Origin: a virus
IMG/VR virus record: IMGVR_UViG_3300035156_000369
Location: 1 to 36,889 of that record
DNA length: 36,889 nt
Strand: one strand, 5' to 3'
The notes below the pieces were generated by a model, which saw nothing but the letters and a program-made list of their open reading frames with translations, had not been told where the DNA came from and did no database searches. The position numbers were made by a program, and so were the translations under genes. Each line of letters starts with the position of its first letter. Positions within the stretch are counted from its first letter, which is position 1. Positions 17,274 to 23,814 of the stretch are shown one piece after another.

Positions 17274-17850
17274 CGGTCGATTTCACGAACTCGATGGAGA
17301 AATTCATGTTGGCGGTCTCGTCGTCCTCGCCCTTATTCATTTTCTCGATGACTTCCTTGTTGGCGCGCAGCAGATTCATAGGGCCTTCCATTGCGCTGTT
17401 TGCCAGTTTTTGCAGGGCGGCGTGCGACTGAAGGAACACCGCGGTTTTCATCGGGTCGACATCGTCAACCCGTTCCATCTGCTGGTTGGCCAGCATCGAC
17501 AGCCGGTGCGCGGAAGCGGCGCTGTACTCGGCTGCCGAACCGAGGTGGTGGCTGATGTTCGCCAACTTGCGCGCCAGGTCCGACACGATCGCCTGGCCTG
17601 CGAACGGCAGCTGGGCGATCTGCTCGCTGATCCGTTTGCTCGCGGCGTCCGCGCGAACCTTCTCTTCGGCCAGCGCGGCCAGCTTGTTCTTGCCGTCGGG
17701 CGCGTCCTTGCCACCCTTCAGGCGCCGGCGGATCGATGACTCGTTCACACCGAAGTCCGCAGCGAGTTTGTTGAACGAGTCGCCGTCCACCAGGTGGCGC
17801 CGCTCGACCTCGATCCACTGCTCAGGCGTGAGGGATGATCTACGCCCCAT
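17263..17850 (-). CDS. Terminase small subunit
   Basis: The 195-residue protein has an N-terminal helix-turn-helix (residues 8-45, PEQWIEVERRHLVDGDSFNKLAADFGVNESSIRRRLKG) suited to binding the packaging site, followed by helical oligomerisation regions. It sits directly upstream of the large subunit and overlaps it. It would select phage DNA and start packaging. The HTH plus position make the call firm, although no named subfamily is recognised. Confidence 0.85.
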   Translation of the reverse strand: MGRRSSLTPEQWIEVERRHLVDGDSFNKLAADFGVNESSIRRRLKGGKDAPDGKNKLAALAEEKVRADAASKRISEQIAQLPFAGQAIVSDLARKLANISHHLGSAAEYSAASAHRLSMLANQQMERVDDVDPMKTAVFLQSHAALQKLANSAMEGPMNLLRANKEVIEKMNKGEDDETANMNFSIEFVKSTDER

Positions 17851-17875
17851 ATGCCAACTCCCTCAGCCACAAATG

Positions 17876-17905
17876 AAAAACCCGCCTAGGCTTGCACCTG
17901 GCGGG
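17876..17905 (-). terminator. Intrinsic terminator just before the terminase genes
   Basis: On the minus strand CCCGCC and GGCGGG form a 6-bp stem with a 13-base loop, followed by TTTTT. It lies 26 bases before the terminase small-subunit start, so transcripts from further upstream must read through it to reach the structural genes. Confidence 0.7.
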
Positions 17906-17987
17906 ATAAGGTCACGCGCTATTTCAGCGGTAACGAGAAGTGATCGGGGTGACTAGCTTACACCGTGAACGACCAGGTGCAAATTGA

Positions 17988-18347
17988 CTATGCGGCGGGA
18001 GGCAGCTCGCCCTGAGAAAGCTTTTCAAGAAAAAGTTCTACGTAAACCATGGTGAATGCACCAACTCCCTGCAAGATGAATCGACCGCTCAGCGCCGCGG
18101 CGTTCACCATGCCTAACCATGGGTTCTCCATACTGGTGTGGCCAATATCTAACAGCAGAATCGGGAGGTGGATGTCGTTTCCGACAATCTCAAGGCCAGA
18201 CAGCTTTGGAGCGTCGCCAACATTTGCGACGCCGTGAAAGCGAAGAGCCCTGCCGTCGAGGCCAGGTGGCGTAATGACAATCTCGTCTCCAGCTTTGATC
18301 GAAAAGAATCCCGAAAAGACTTTTTCTTTTCCGTTAACAGTAATCAT
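17988..18347 (-). CDS. Accessory protein, paralogue A of unknown function
   Basis: The 119-residue beta-rich protein starts MITVNGKEKVFSGFFSIKAGD. It resembles the product of 18804-19151: both open with an I-x-[IV]-NG-K/NK-VFS block, then a KAGDEIVI/AKGDNVLL block followed by PPG or PPD. There is no signal peptide, membrane span or catalytic motif. AAGGCGAACT precedes the ATG. Each paralogue has its own conserved upstream element and a terminator, like an independently expressed accessory gene (moron). The location beside a Tad2-like gene suggests anti-defence or host interaction, which is inference only. Confidence 0.65.
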   Translation of the reverse strand: MITVNGKEKVFSGFFSIKAGDEIVITPPGLDGRALRFHGVANVGDAPKLSGLEIVGNDIHLPILLLDIGHTSMENPWLGMVNAAALSGRFILQGVGAFTMVYVELFLEKLSQGELPPAA

Positions 18348-18389
18348 AGTTCGCCTTTATAAATTCGCGACCCATATCGCGTTGCATCT

Positions 18390-18398
18390 ATGCTAACA
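18390..18398 (-). promoter_or_regulatory. Conserved extended -10 promoter element of paralogue A
   Basis: The minus strand reads TGTTAGCAT, fitting an extended -10 (TGn-TAnnAT), 43 bases before the start at 18347. The same nine bases, followed by a similar GTAGAT/TAGATG and AACGCGA, occur 47 bases before paralogue B. No convincing -35 is seen, as is common for extended -10 promoters. Confidence 0.45.
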
Positions 18399-18470
18399 CG
18401 CAGCTGATGAGCGAATCCAAGACTCAGTGTGGCGGCCGGACCTCGCCGTACCTGACGCGATCAGCGCTTA

Positions 18471-18568
18471 ACCACACGACTGCCGACTGAAGGCGGTAGC
18501 TAACCGGCCATGTTCAGGTATTGCGGACCTGTCAATCGGCATGCGTGTGGCGCCTCGTTTCGTGAGGC
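18471..18568. repeat. Structured hairpin repeat, unit 1
   Basis: Positions 472-478 (last three digits after 18) pair with 544-550 (CCACACG/CGTGTGG); two mismatches follow, then 481-486 with 536-541 (TGCCGA/TCGGCA), one C/A mismatch, and TGA/TCA. Inside are CAGGT and ACCTG at 18515-18531. A short hairpin GCCTC/GAGGC (18552-18568) follows. The C/A mismatch becomes a G-U pair in RNA from the minus strand, so the structure is tighter in that orientation. A second unit with the same plan starts at 18640. Confidence 0.7.
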
Positions 18569-18639
18569 AACCGTCAAGCGCTTCATGCAGCGAGCGTCTG
18601 AACCAAGGTAGCGTGAATCGGCCCGATATCAAGGCGGGT

Positions 18640-18744
18640 ACCACACGACTGCCGACCGGTACGAAGCCGTCAAGCCTCGCCCAACCAGGAGGACCAGTCC
18701 TGCCGATCGGCATGCGTGTGGTCACCGGTTGCGCCGGTGAGGCG
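18640..18744. repeat. Structured hairpin repeat, unit 2
   Basis: The outer stem CCACACG/CGTGTGG (18641-18647 with 18715-18721) and the inner stem TGCCGA/TCGGCA (18650-18655 with 18707-18712) are the same as in unit 1, as is the C/A mismatch. The next three pairs are CGG/CCG in place of TGA/TCA, so two base pairs have changed on both sides. A 7-bp hairpin TCACCGG/CCGGTGA (18722-18740) follows, replacing the GCCTC/GAGGC hairpin of unit 1. The interior sequence is otherwise different. The two units are separated by about 70 bases. Confidence 0.7.
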
Positions 18745-18750
18745 GAATGC

Positions 18751-18783
18751 AAAAAGCCCGCGACCTTTCGGTGCGGGCTTTTT
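18751..18783. terminator. Strong bidirectional intrinsic terminator
   Basis: AAAAAGCCCGC and GCGGGCTTTTT pair over 11 bases, with an inner ACC/GGT stem and a TTTC loop. Runs of five A and five T on the two sides allow termination in both directions. For the minus strand it ends transcription of paralogue B; for the plus strand it would end any RNA made across the hairpin repeats. Confidence 0.85.
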
Positions 18784-18803
18784 GGAAACAGGTTCAGTTT
18801 TTT

Positions 18804-19151
18804 TTAGAAACCGTGCTGATGAATGTCGACGTGCACAAGCATATAGGCGCCAGCTCGATGCCCGGAAACCCGGCAGTTCACCGGACCTTGTGCCGAGACA
18901 AATTGATCACCGTTAAAGTCCGCCGCGAAGTCAGCCGTACCGACGACAAATGGAACTTCACAGATCATTTGGTTTTCTGCGTGCCGACGGATGAAGTCCG
19001 GCGCCCCTGCCGGCCATTCGCTTTCCAATTTATCGGCAACGATTTTTACGGTCAGGCCCGCAATATCAGGCGGCGCCAGCAGAACATTGTCGCCTTTCGC
19101 CATCATGAACGAGGCGGAGAATATTACTTTATTACCATTAATGTTTAACAT
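18804..19151 (-). CDS. Accessory protein, paralogue B of unknown function
   Basis: The 115-residue protein starts at 19151 (MLNINGNKVIFSASFMMAKGD), where GGAG sits at a normal distance; upstream in-frame codons are not needed. It is a diverged copy of the protein at 17988-18347, with the same length and N-terminal blocks and a beta-rich pattern (QMICEVPFVVGTADFAADFNGDQFVSAQ). The C-terminus is His-rich (MLVHVDIHQHGF). The gene has its own upstream element and terminator. The function is not recognised. Confidence 0.65.
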   Translation of the reverse strand: MLNINGNKVIFSASFMMAKGDNVLLAPPDIAGLTVKIVADKLESEWPAGAPDFIRRHAENQMICEVPFVVGTADFAADFNGDQFVSAQGPVNCRVSGHRAGAYMLVHVDIHQHGF

Positions 19152-19197
19152 TTGCATCTCCACTTTCCGTTATACGCAGTACTTTCGCGTTATCTAC

Positions 19198-19206
19198 ATG
19201 CTAACA
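19198..19206 (-). promoter_or_regulatory. Conserved extended -10 promoter element of paralogue B
   Basis: The minus strand reads TGTTAGCAT, identical to the element before paralogue A and at nearly the same distance (47 bases) from its start codon. Conservation of this block between otherwise diverged upstream regions supports a regulatory role. Confidence 0.45.
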
Positions 19207-19253
19207 CGACTGTTGCGCAGTAAAGATGGATGCTGGCATCTGATAAACCGCAC

Positions 19254-19739
19254 CTATTCGACCAACTGCCAGTCGTCGGCCAGCGCGTCGCTGCCGCTCG
19301 GCGCCCAGGTGCTGACCGTGTCGTCGACACCCTTCAGCGCCATGTACGCGTTGTACGGAACCATCGAGCCTTCACCGAAGTGCGACTTCGCAGCGCCGGT
19401 CTGCACCGGATACGATGCGGCCGGTACCAGGTAGACGAACATGCCCTTGCCGTTCCAGCCAGCGCGCGCGACCTTGGCGCCTTTCTTCAGCGCTTCGACG
19501 GCCAAGCCGAACGGCATGCCAGTGGTCGAGCGGTAGGCGCCATCGAACTGTTCCTTCGGGGACCAGCTGACATAGCCGGCATGGCCCGCGACGTTCGGCT
19601 TGCCGCCGTCGGTGTATTCGACCAGGTAGCCTTCGTCATTGCCGTCTTCGTTGGCCGGCAGCGACCAGCCGCGATATTCGTTGTAGATCGCGCGAGTCAT
19701 TGCCAGCGCGATGACGATCTTGGTTCCGATGAAGCGCAT
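19254..19739 (-). CDS. DUF2829 / Tad2-like protein (anti-Thoeris family) with N-terminal extension
   Basis: The C-terminal 85 residues match DUF2829: MPFGLAVEALKKGAKVARAGWNGKGMFVYLVP, then PYNAYMALKGVDDTVSTWAPSGSDALADDWQLVE at the end. DUF2829 proteins include Tad2, which sequesters the cyclic ADP-ribose-type signal of Thoeris defence. The first 75 residues form a separate block (MTRAIYNEYRGWSLPANEDG, then DEGYLVEYTDGGKPN and AGYVSWSPKEQFDGAYR) seen in other phage proteins. The total is 161 residues, longer than minimal Tad2. AAGGA precedes the ATG at 19739. Family membership is clear; anti-Thoeris activity is inferred from the family. Confidence 0.8.
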   Translation of the reverse strand: MRFIGTKIVIALAMTRAIYNEYRGWSLPANEDGNDEGYLVEYTDGGKPNVAGHAGYVSWSPKEQFDGAYRSTTGMPFGLAVEALKKGAKVARAGWNGKGMFVYLVPAASYPVQTGAAKSHFGEGSMVPYNAYMALKGVDDTVSTWAPSGSDALADDWQLVE

Positions 19740-19794
19740 GGTTTTCCTTACTTGTGGCGCAGCACGGAAGTGTGAGCGCAAAGTGAGCGGCAAT

Positions 19795-19830
19795 AAAAAA
19801 AGCCCCGCTGTCCTTTCGGAGGCGGAGCTT
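19795..19830 (-). terminator. Intrinsic terminator after the early right operon
   Basis: On the minus strand AAGCTCCGC and GCGGGGCTT pair over nine positions (one G-T), with an inner TCC/GGA stem, followed by seven T. It separates the putative late regulator gene from the Tad2-like gene. Confidence 0.8.
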
Positions 19831-19893
19831 ATTTTCGGGCGCACGAAGCCCCGATGGCCGAATCTTACATCAGGTTTTTCGGATTGGCAACAA

Positions 19894-20391
19894 TCAACAT
19901 GCGACGCGGTCCTTCAACATTTGGAACAGGCGCTCGACGGCCTGGTCGAATACACGCGCAAAGTCCGTGCGCCAGACGGTCTGCGTGTTCAGGCCGTAGT
20001 GCACCATCACCGCCTCGCGCTCCATCACCGGAAGATCCCACACGGCCGTGTGCAGCTCACGCACCAGGCGCTTGTTGACCTCGATCTCCATGTCGTCGAA
20101 CGAATTGATCCGCGCATCGGGCGCGCCCAGGCACTGGCGCGGCGCGCCCTCGGCGATCGGCTCGTTCGTGCGGATCCAGTCGGCCCAGCCGTCGAGCAGC
20201 AGGACAACATTGTCGCAATGCTGCTGGTGCGCGGTCCGCTTCGGCGCAGGTGGCACAACCAGCGTGCGCGCAGCCAGCACGGCAATCACTGCCAGCTCAA
20301 CCGTCGCGATCTCGGCAATTTCGTCGTCGAAGATGACGTCCGGTACCGGCGCGCACTTGCCGCGCCAGCCAAGGGTAAGTTTTGTGCGCAT
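19894..20391 (-). CDS. Putative late-gene transcription regulator (Q-like position)
   Basis: The 165-residue protein starts at 20391 (MRTKLTLGWRGK) with AGGA upstream; an ATG at 20412 is also possible. The last 50 residues (LPVMEREAVMVHYGLNTQTVWRTDFARVFDQAVERLFQMLKDRV) look like a sigma-region-4 type helix-turn-helix found in phage late activators and antiterminators. It is the last gene of the early rightward operon, followed at once by a terminator and then the late genes, the place of Q in lambdoid phages. The exact family is not recognised, so the role rests on fold impression and position. Confidence 0.5.
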   Translation of the reverse strand: MRTKLTLGWRGKCAPVPDVIFDDEIAEIATVELAVIAVLAARTLVVPPAPKRTAHQQHCDNVVLLLDGWADWIRTNEPIAEGAPRQCLGAPDARINSFDDMEIEVNKRLVRELHTAVWDLPVMEREAVMVHYGLNTQTVWRTDFARVFDQAVERLFQMLKDRVAC

Positions 20392-20395
20392 TCCG

Positions 20396-20821
20396 TCAGT
20401 CCTCTTCGCCATGGTGGCGTTTAATGGCTTTTGCGCCGCGGTCGATTCCGACGGCGACAAGCAGCACCGCGGCGAGCGCGGCAAATCCCAGCAAAATCAG
20501 GGCGGTTTGGACATTCAACTTTTGGCCTCTTTTAGTGGTTGCGCTGGGGCAACTTTTTCGGCGTTTCAATAGAGCAACAGCGACATACCCGAAGGAAGCG
20601 CCTCCTATGGCAGAGCAGATTTTCAGCGCATCCGGATCGCCGGTTTTATTCGGCTTTATAAATCGCTTTTTTTGCGCCGGATTGGCGTTTTCCAGCATTT
20701 CGATGCCGCTTGGCAATGCAGAAAAGGTGCGAAAACAGGCAGGTTTTGCGCTCGAAATGGCGCCTTGAATCGAGCGGTTTTGGCCGGAAATCGTGAAAAG
20801 TGACGGATGACTGTTAATCAT
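20396..20821 (-). CDS. Small putative membrane protein downstream of the recombinase
   Basis: This 142-residue ORF begins with an ATG that overlaps the recombinase stop as ATGA. It has two hydrophobic segments, about residues 71-90 (LKICSAIGGASFGYVAVALL) and 105-125 (ALILLGFAALAAVLLVAVGI), with a basic loop between them. The first 45 residues are unconvincing. A shorter product from a TTG at 20518 (40 residues, preceded by GAGG) containing only the second membrane segment is an alternative. The family is not recognised. Without this gene the 300 bases after the recombinase would be non-coding. Confidence 0.45.
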   Translation of the reverse strand: MINSHPSLFTISGQNRSIQGAISSAKPACFRTFSALPSGIEMLENANPAQKKRFIKPNKTGDPDALKICSAIGGASFGYVAVALLKRRKSCPSATTKRGQKLNVQTALILLGFAALAAVLLVAVGIDRGAKAIKRHHGEED

Positions 20822-21894
20822 TTGCATTTGCTGTGCTTTCCTGCTGCCGTTCCGATCTCTTCGCCAGTTTCGCGCCGGACGAATCCGATTACAGAGCCGA
20901 TGTGGTCTGACGCCCGGGCAGCCGTATCGAGGTTCTTCTCCAGGTATCCGCGCGTCGTCGTGAAACTCTTGTGACGCATCACCGCCTGGATGGTCTGGAT
21001 GGGCACGCCTTCCTCCGACAGCAGGGTGGCGAACGTCCCGCGCAGGCGGTGCGGCGTGATGCCCTTGGTCGAGCACTCGGCGTTTGCCCGGCGCATGGCG
21101 ACACGCGAAAAGCCGGACGTGAACTTGCGGCCATCGCTGCGGCAGGCGATCAAGCCATCAGCCTTGCGCAGTGGCCCCAGCTCAGCGACCAGCCAGGCCG
21201 GCATCGGGATCGGCTCGGCTTCGCGGCCCTTGGTCTCGCCCGGCGTGTAGGTGGCGCGCTGCCAGTCGATCCATTCCCAGCGCGCTGTGGCCGCTTCACT
21301 TTCGCGCAGGCCCAGGCCGAACATCAGGCGCACGCCGGTACCGACGCCGTGGTGCTTCTTCGATGCGCCGTCGATCGCGGTGAACCAGGTTTTGGCCACG
21401 TCGAGCGGCAGCACCGCGCGCGGGCGTTTTTGTACTTTGATCATGGCTACCTTCCAGGGGGATCGTGCGAGGATTTCGCGGTTGACTGCCCACAGCGTGA
21501 GCAGCTTGAGAATGCGCAGCCAGTGGTTGGCCGTGGCCGGCCTGCGGTCCTGCAGGTGTTCGTTGCGGGCCGCTTCCACCAGCTCGGTGTTGATGTCGCT
21601 GATCTTCAGGTCGGCCAGGTCGTACATGTGCAGGCGCCGGAACGATTCGATGCTGCTGATGTGCGACGTGCTCGATGTCGGCCGGTGCGCCACCAGCCAG
21701 GAGCCGACCAGTTCGTCCAGCGTCGGTACCGGCTCGCCACCGTTCGCCTCGATCACCGCTTTGTCGAACGCGGCCTGGGCCAAGGTCTCGGCGCGCGCGC
21801 GGTTGCGCAGGCGAGTGCTGCGCTGGGTGCGCCGGCCGGCGACCTGGAAGCGGAAGTGCCAGATTTGGCCCTTTTTGAAGATGTTCGCGCTCAT
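20818..21894 (-). CDS. Tyrosine recombinase inside the early operon
   Basis: The 358-residue protein has an N-terminal SAM-like DNA-binding region and a full catalytic domain: Arg197 (GLGLRESEAA), His282 and Arg285 (ITPHRLRGTFA), His308 (MRHKSFTTTRGY) and nucleophile Tyr317. All core residues are present, so it should be active. It is co-transcribed with replication genes (ATGA overlap with the gene upstream), not placed at a prophage end. A second recombinase (34662-35762) sits at the end. This one may resolve multimers or recombine an internal site rather than integrate; that is inference. The start at 21894 is preferred over a longer shadow extension. Confidence 0.85.
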   Translation of the reverse strand: MSANIFKKGQIWHFRFQVAGRRTQRSTRLRNRARAETLAQAAFDKAVIEANGGEPVPTLDELVGSWLVAHRPTSSTSHISSIESFRRLHMYDLADLKISDINTELVEAARNEHLQDRRPATANHWLRILKLLTLWAVNREILARSPWKVAMIKVQKRPRAVLPLDVAKTWFTAIDGASKKHHGVGTGVRLMFGLGLRESEAATARWEWIDWQRATYTPGETKGREAEPIPMPAWLVAELGPLRKADGLIACRSDGRKFTSGFSRVAMRRANAECSTKGITPHRLRGTFATLLSEEGVPIQTIQAVMRHKSFTTTRGYLEKNLDTAARASDHIGSVIGFVRRETGEEIGTAAGKHSKCK

Positions 21895-22133
21895 GCGGCT
21901 TCCACTTCTGCTACTTGGTGGCGAGCCACGAACTGAACGCGCGCCGCCAGCTGCTGCGAGCGGTGGTACTGCACACACGGGCGCGCGGTGGCGTGCACGA
22001 ACGGCTCGACCGGGCCGACTTCGCCATCGAAGCCATGGCAAGCGCCAATGCCGAGATCGGCTCGGGCAGGATCATCTTTCGTCGTGAAGTGCGCGCAAAA
22101 GCCGCAGGCGCGATACGTGCGGTCGACCTTCAT
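21891..22133 (-). CDS. Small Cys-containing (zinc-binding-like) phage protein
   Basis: The 80-residue protein has four spaced cysteines (Cys10, Cys13, Cys32, Cys53; start RTYRACGFCAHF), suggesting a metal-bound finger. The start at 22133 overlaps the P-like stop as ATGA, and its stop overlaps the recombinase start in the same way. Small Cys-rich proteins of this kind are frequent in the region after replication genes. The family and partner are unknown. Confidence 0.65.
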   Translation of the reverse strand: MKVDRTYRACGFCAHFTTKDDPARADLGIGACHGFDGEVGPVEPFVHATARPCVQYHRSQQLAARVQFVARHQVAEVEAA

Positions 22134-22846
22134 GCAGCACCCCACTCGCGCGACTTGATGCCGACGGCTTCGGACGCGAACTGGATCTGAATGGCAAGCA
22201 GTTCCTTGTCGCCGCGCGCCGCGCGCTCGAGGATGCGCTCCGCCCATCGCTTTGGGTCGCGCCCGTCCGATCGAGGGCTGACGACTTCGTCCCGAAGCTT
22301 GCGTAGCAGCTGGGCAGCCTGCGCCGGGTTCGGCACCGATTTGCCTGGTGCCACCAGGGCCAGCATCGGCTGCGGAATCTCCGCCCACTCGCCGATCGCC
22401 ATCTGCGCGTCGAGCGCAGACTCCCAGCGCGGCTTCATCTGGCTGACCGACATGTTGCCGAGGTCGAACGACATCGGCATGGCCGTCCAGTACACGGCCG
22501 GATGCGACCACTTGCCATACTCGCCGGCAGCGCGCGCGGCTATCCCGGCAACGGCCTCGTAGTACGCCTTCACCGGGTCGAGCGGCGAACGGCAAAGTTT
22601 TTTGAATTCAGGCAGCGTCGGCGGCCACTCCTTGTTGGCCAGCGCATCGAGGCCGCGTTTGATTTCGGCGCCTGTGTATCCGGCCAGCTCCAGGCCCCAG
22701 TGAGCGATCAGCTCGTCACCGTCGGCGCCGCCCCACTGGTCGGTGAATTTCTTCCCGTAGGAGAGCAGCATCCGGTGGAACAATTTTTCGATCCAGCTAT
22801 CCGGAAGCTGCTCAGTTGATGTCTGTGATGTGGCGAGGTTCAGCAT
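22130..22846 (-). CDS. Replication protein P-like (putative helicase loader)
   Basis: The 238-residue protein lies directly after the O-like gene, overlapping it by 35 bases, as P follows O in lambda. The N-terminal part (SWIEKLFHRMLLSYGKKFTDQW, then ELAGYTGAEIKRGLDALANKEWPPTLPEFKKLCR) matches the helical region shared by many phage P-type proteins, which bring host DnaB to the origin. GGA precedes the ATG at 22846. There is no Walker motif, so it would be a non-ATPase loader. The C-terminus is charged and helical. Confidence 0.65.
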   Translation of the reverse strand: MLNLATSQTSTEQLPDSWIEKLFHRMLLSYGKKFTDQWGGADGDELIAHWGLELAGYTGAEIKRGLDALANKEWPPTLPEFKKLCRSPLDPVKAYYEAVAGIAARAAGEYGKWSHPAVYWTAMPMSFDLGNMSVSQMKPRWESALDAQMAIGEWAEIPQPMLALVAPGKSVPNPAQAAQLLRKLRDEVVSPRSDGRDPKRWAERILERAARGDKELLAIQIQFASEAVGIKSREWGAA

Positions 22847-23642
22847 GTTTTTTTCCGGTCAGGCGGTCTGCGAGGTCTTTGGCTTTTTCATTGGCGGTCT
22901 GGTACTGCCCGCCTGGTCCAGCCCGCGCGGCATTGAGCACCCACGCCGCCTCGAAACCCACCCAGCCCCTGGTACAGCAGATCGCCAGCACGCCGTCGAG
23001 CGACATCCCCGCCTTGGCGGCCTCGGCAAGCAGCGTCTTCAGGACGGTTGGCGTCACCGGCGCGCGCTTCGACTTGCGCATGGCAAGCCAGTCGGCAGCG
23101 GTTTGCGGCTGCACGCCATGCGCTTCGAAGGCCGGCCCCGGATCGAAAGACGGCGCAGCCGTTGCTGTTGTTTTTGACTTTGCTTGTTTACTCTTCTCTT
23201 CTCTTCTCTCCTCTTCTCTAGGCGTGACATGGCGTGACGTGGCGTGACATGGCGTGACATCGCCGGATTCACCATCGTCGATAGCCCGCCCGCGCTGCTG
23301 ACGTTTCCGCTCAGCGGCGTTGCTATCGACGCGCTCGCGCTTCGGCTGGCGAACCTCCCAGCGCACCACGCCGCCACCGTGCAGCAGGCCGCGGTCTTCC
23401 ATCGCGACGAGGATGCGCGCGGTGGTGCCGTCCTCTGCGCCCAGGAGGAAGTCGGTGGCTTCGTGGTCGATATCACCGATTGCGCCACGGTCGTGGTTTG
23501 CACTGGCCAGCTCGAGCACCAGCGCCCATACAGCGATTACATCGCCCACGCGCGCGTCGGCACGCTTGGCGACCAGGCCGAACTTCGGATCATTGACACT
23601 GCCGTGATGCCACCTGAACCAGTGATTGATCGCATCGGCCAT
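22812..23642 (-). CDS. Replication initiation protein O-like
   Basis: The 276-residue protein starts at 23642 (MADAINHWFRWHHGSVNDPKF). Residues 1-105 fit the winged-helix N-terminal domain of phage replication initiators (VIAVWALVLELA, then GLLHGGGVVRWEVRQPK). The charged linker (residues 128-160) is encoded by the iteron and purine tract described at 23191-23260. The C-terminal part (DWLAMRKSKRAPVTPTVLKTLLAEA, then GWVGFEAAWV) is the block typical of initiators and DnaT-like proteins. It would bind the iterons inside its own gene and recruit the P-like loader and DnaB. Confidence 0.8.
   Translation of the reverse strand: MADAINHWFRWHHGSVNDPKFGLVAKRADARVGDVIAVWALVLELASANHDRGAIGDIDHEATDFLLGAEDGTTARILVAMEDRGLLHGGGVVRWEVRQPKRERVDSNAAERKRQQRGRAIDDGESGDVTPCHATSRHVTPREEERREEKSKQAKSKTTATAAPSFDPGPAFEAHGVQPQTAADWLAMRKSKRAPVTPTVLKTLLAEAAKAGMSLDGVLAICCTRGWVGFEAAWVLNAARAGPGGQYQTANEKAKDLADRLTGKKHAEPRHITDIN
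23191..23260 (-). other. Predicted replication origin: four iterons plus purine-rich tract inside the O-like gene
   Basis: Plus-strand positions 23221-23260 are four tandem 10-base repeats GGCGTGACAT, the second with one change (GGCGTGACGT). Beside them, 23191-23220 is an uninterrupted pyrimidine tract on the plus strand (purines on the coding strand). Lambda ori has the same plan: O-binding iterons within the O gene followed by an asymmetric, easily melted region on the downstream side. Confidence 0.8.
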
Positions 23643-23785
23643 TAGACGAACCTCGCTACCTGGCAGGCAGGCGTGTGCGGGGCGCCCTGGGGCGCATGGC
23701 AGCTGGTGCAACGGGGAGCGTTGAGAATTGCCCAGGTAGTCACGGGCGGGGTGGGGCGGGGCGAAGATATATCTTTATTCTTCAT
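23642..23785 (-). CDS. Very small Cys-containing protein upstream of the O-like gene
   Basis: The 47-residue protein starts at 23785 (MKNKDISSPRPTPPVT) and its stop overlaps the O-like start by one base (TAATG). It has Cys28 and Cys31 in CTSCH and another Cys at 42, a possible zinc knuckle. A GGAA lies about 10 bases before the ATG. The stop-start junction supports it as a translated gene. No function can be assigned. Confidence 0.55.
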   Translation of the reverse strand: MKNKDISSPRPTPPVTTWAILNAPRCTSCHAPQGAPHTPACQVARFV

Positions 23786-23814
23786 GGTGCGAATTCCACT
23801 TGGTGTAATGATGG

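Noticed and set aside
17955-17982. Possible promoter TTGCAC-16-TAAGCT before the terminase genes
   Set aside because: Weak -10, and a terminator at 17876-17905 would stop its transcript before the terminase start.
23221-23260. Possible CRISPR or simple tandem repeat
   Set aside because: The 10-base units have no spacers and sit inside the O-like gene next to a purine tract, which fits replication iterons instead.
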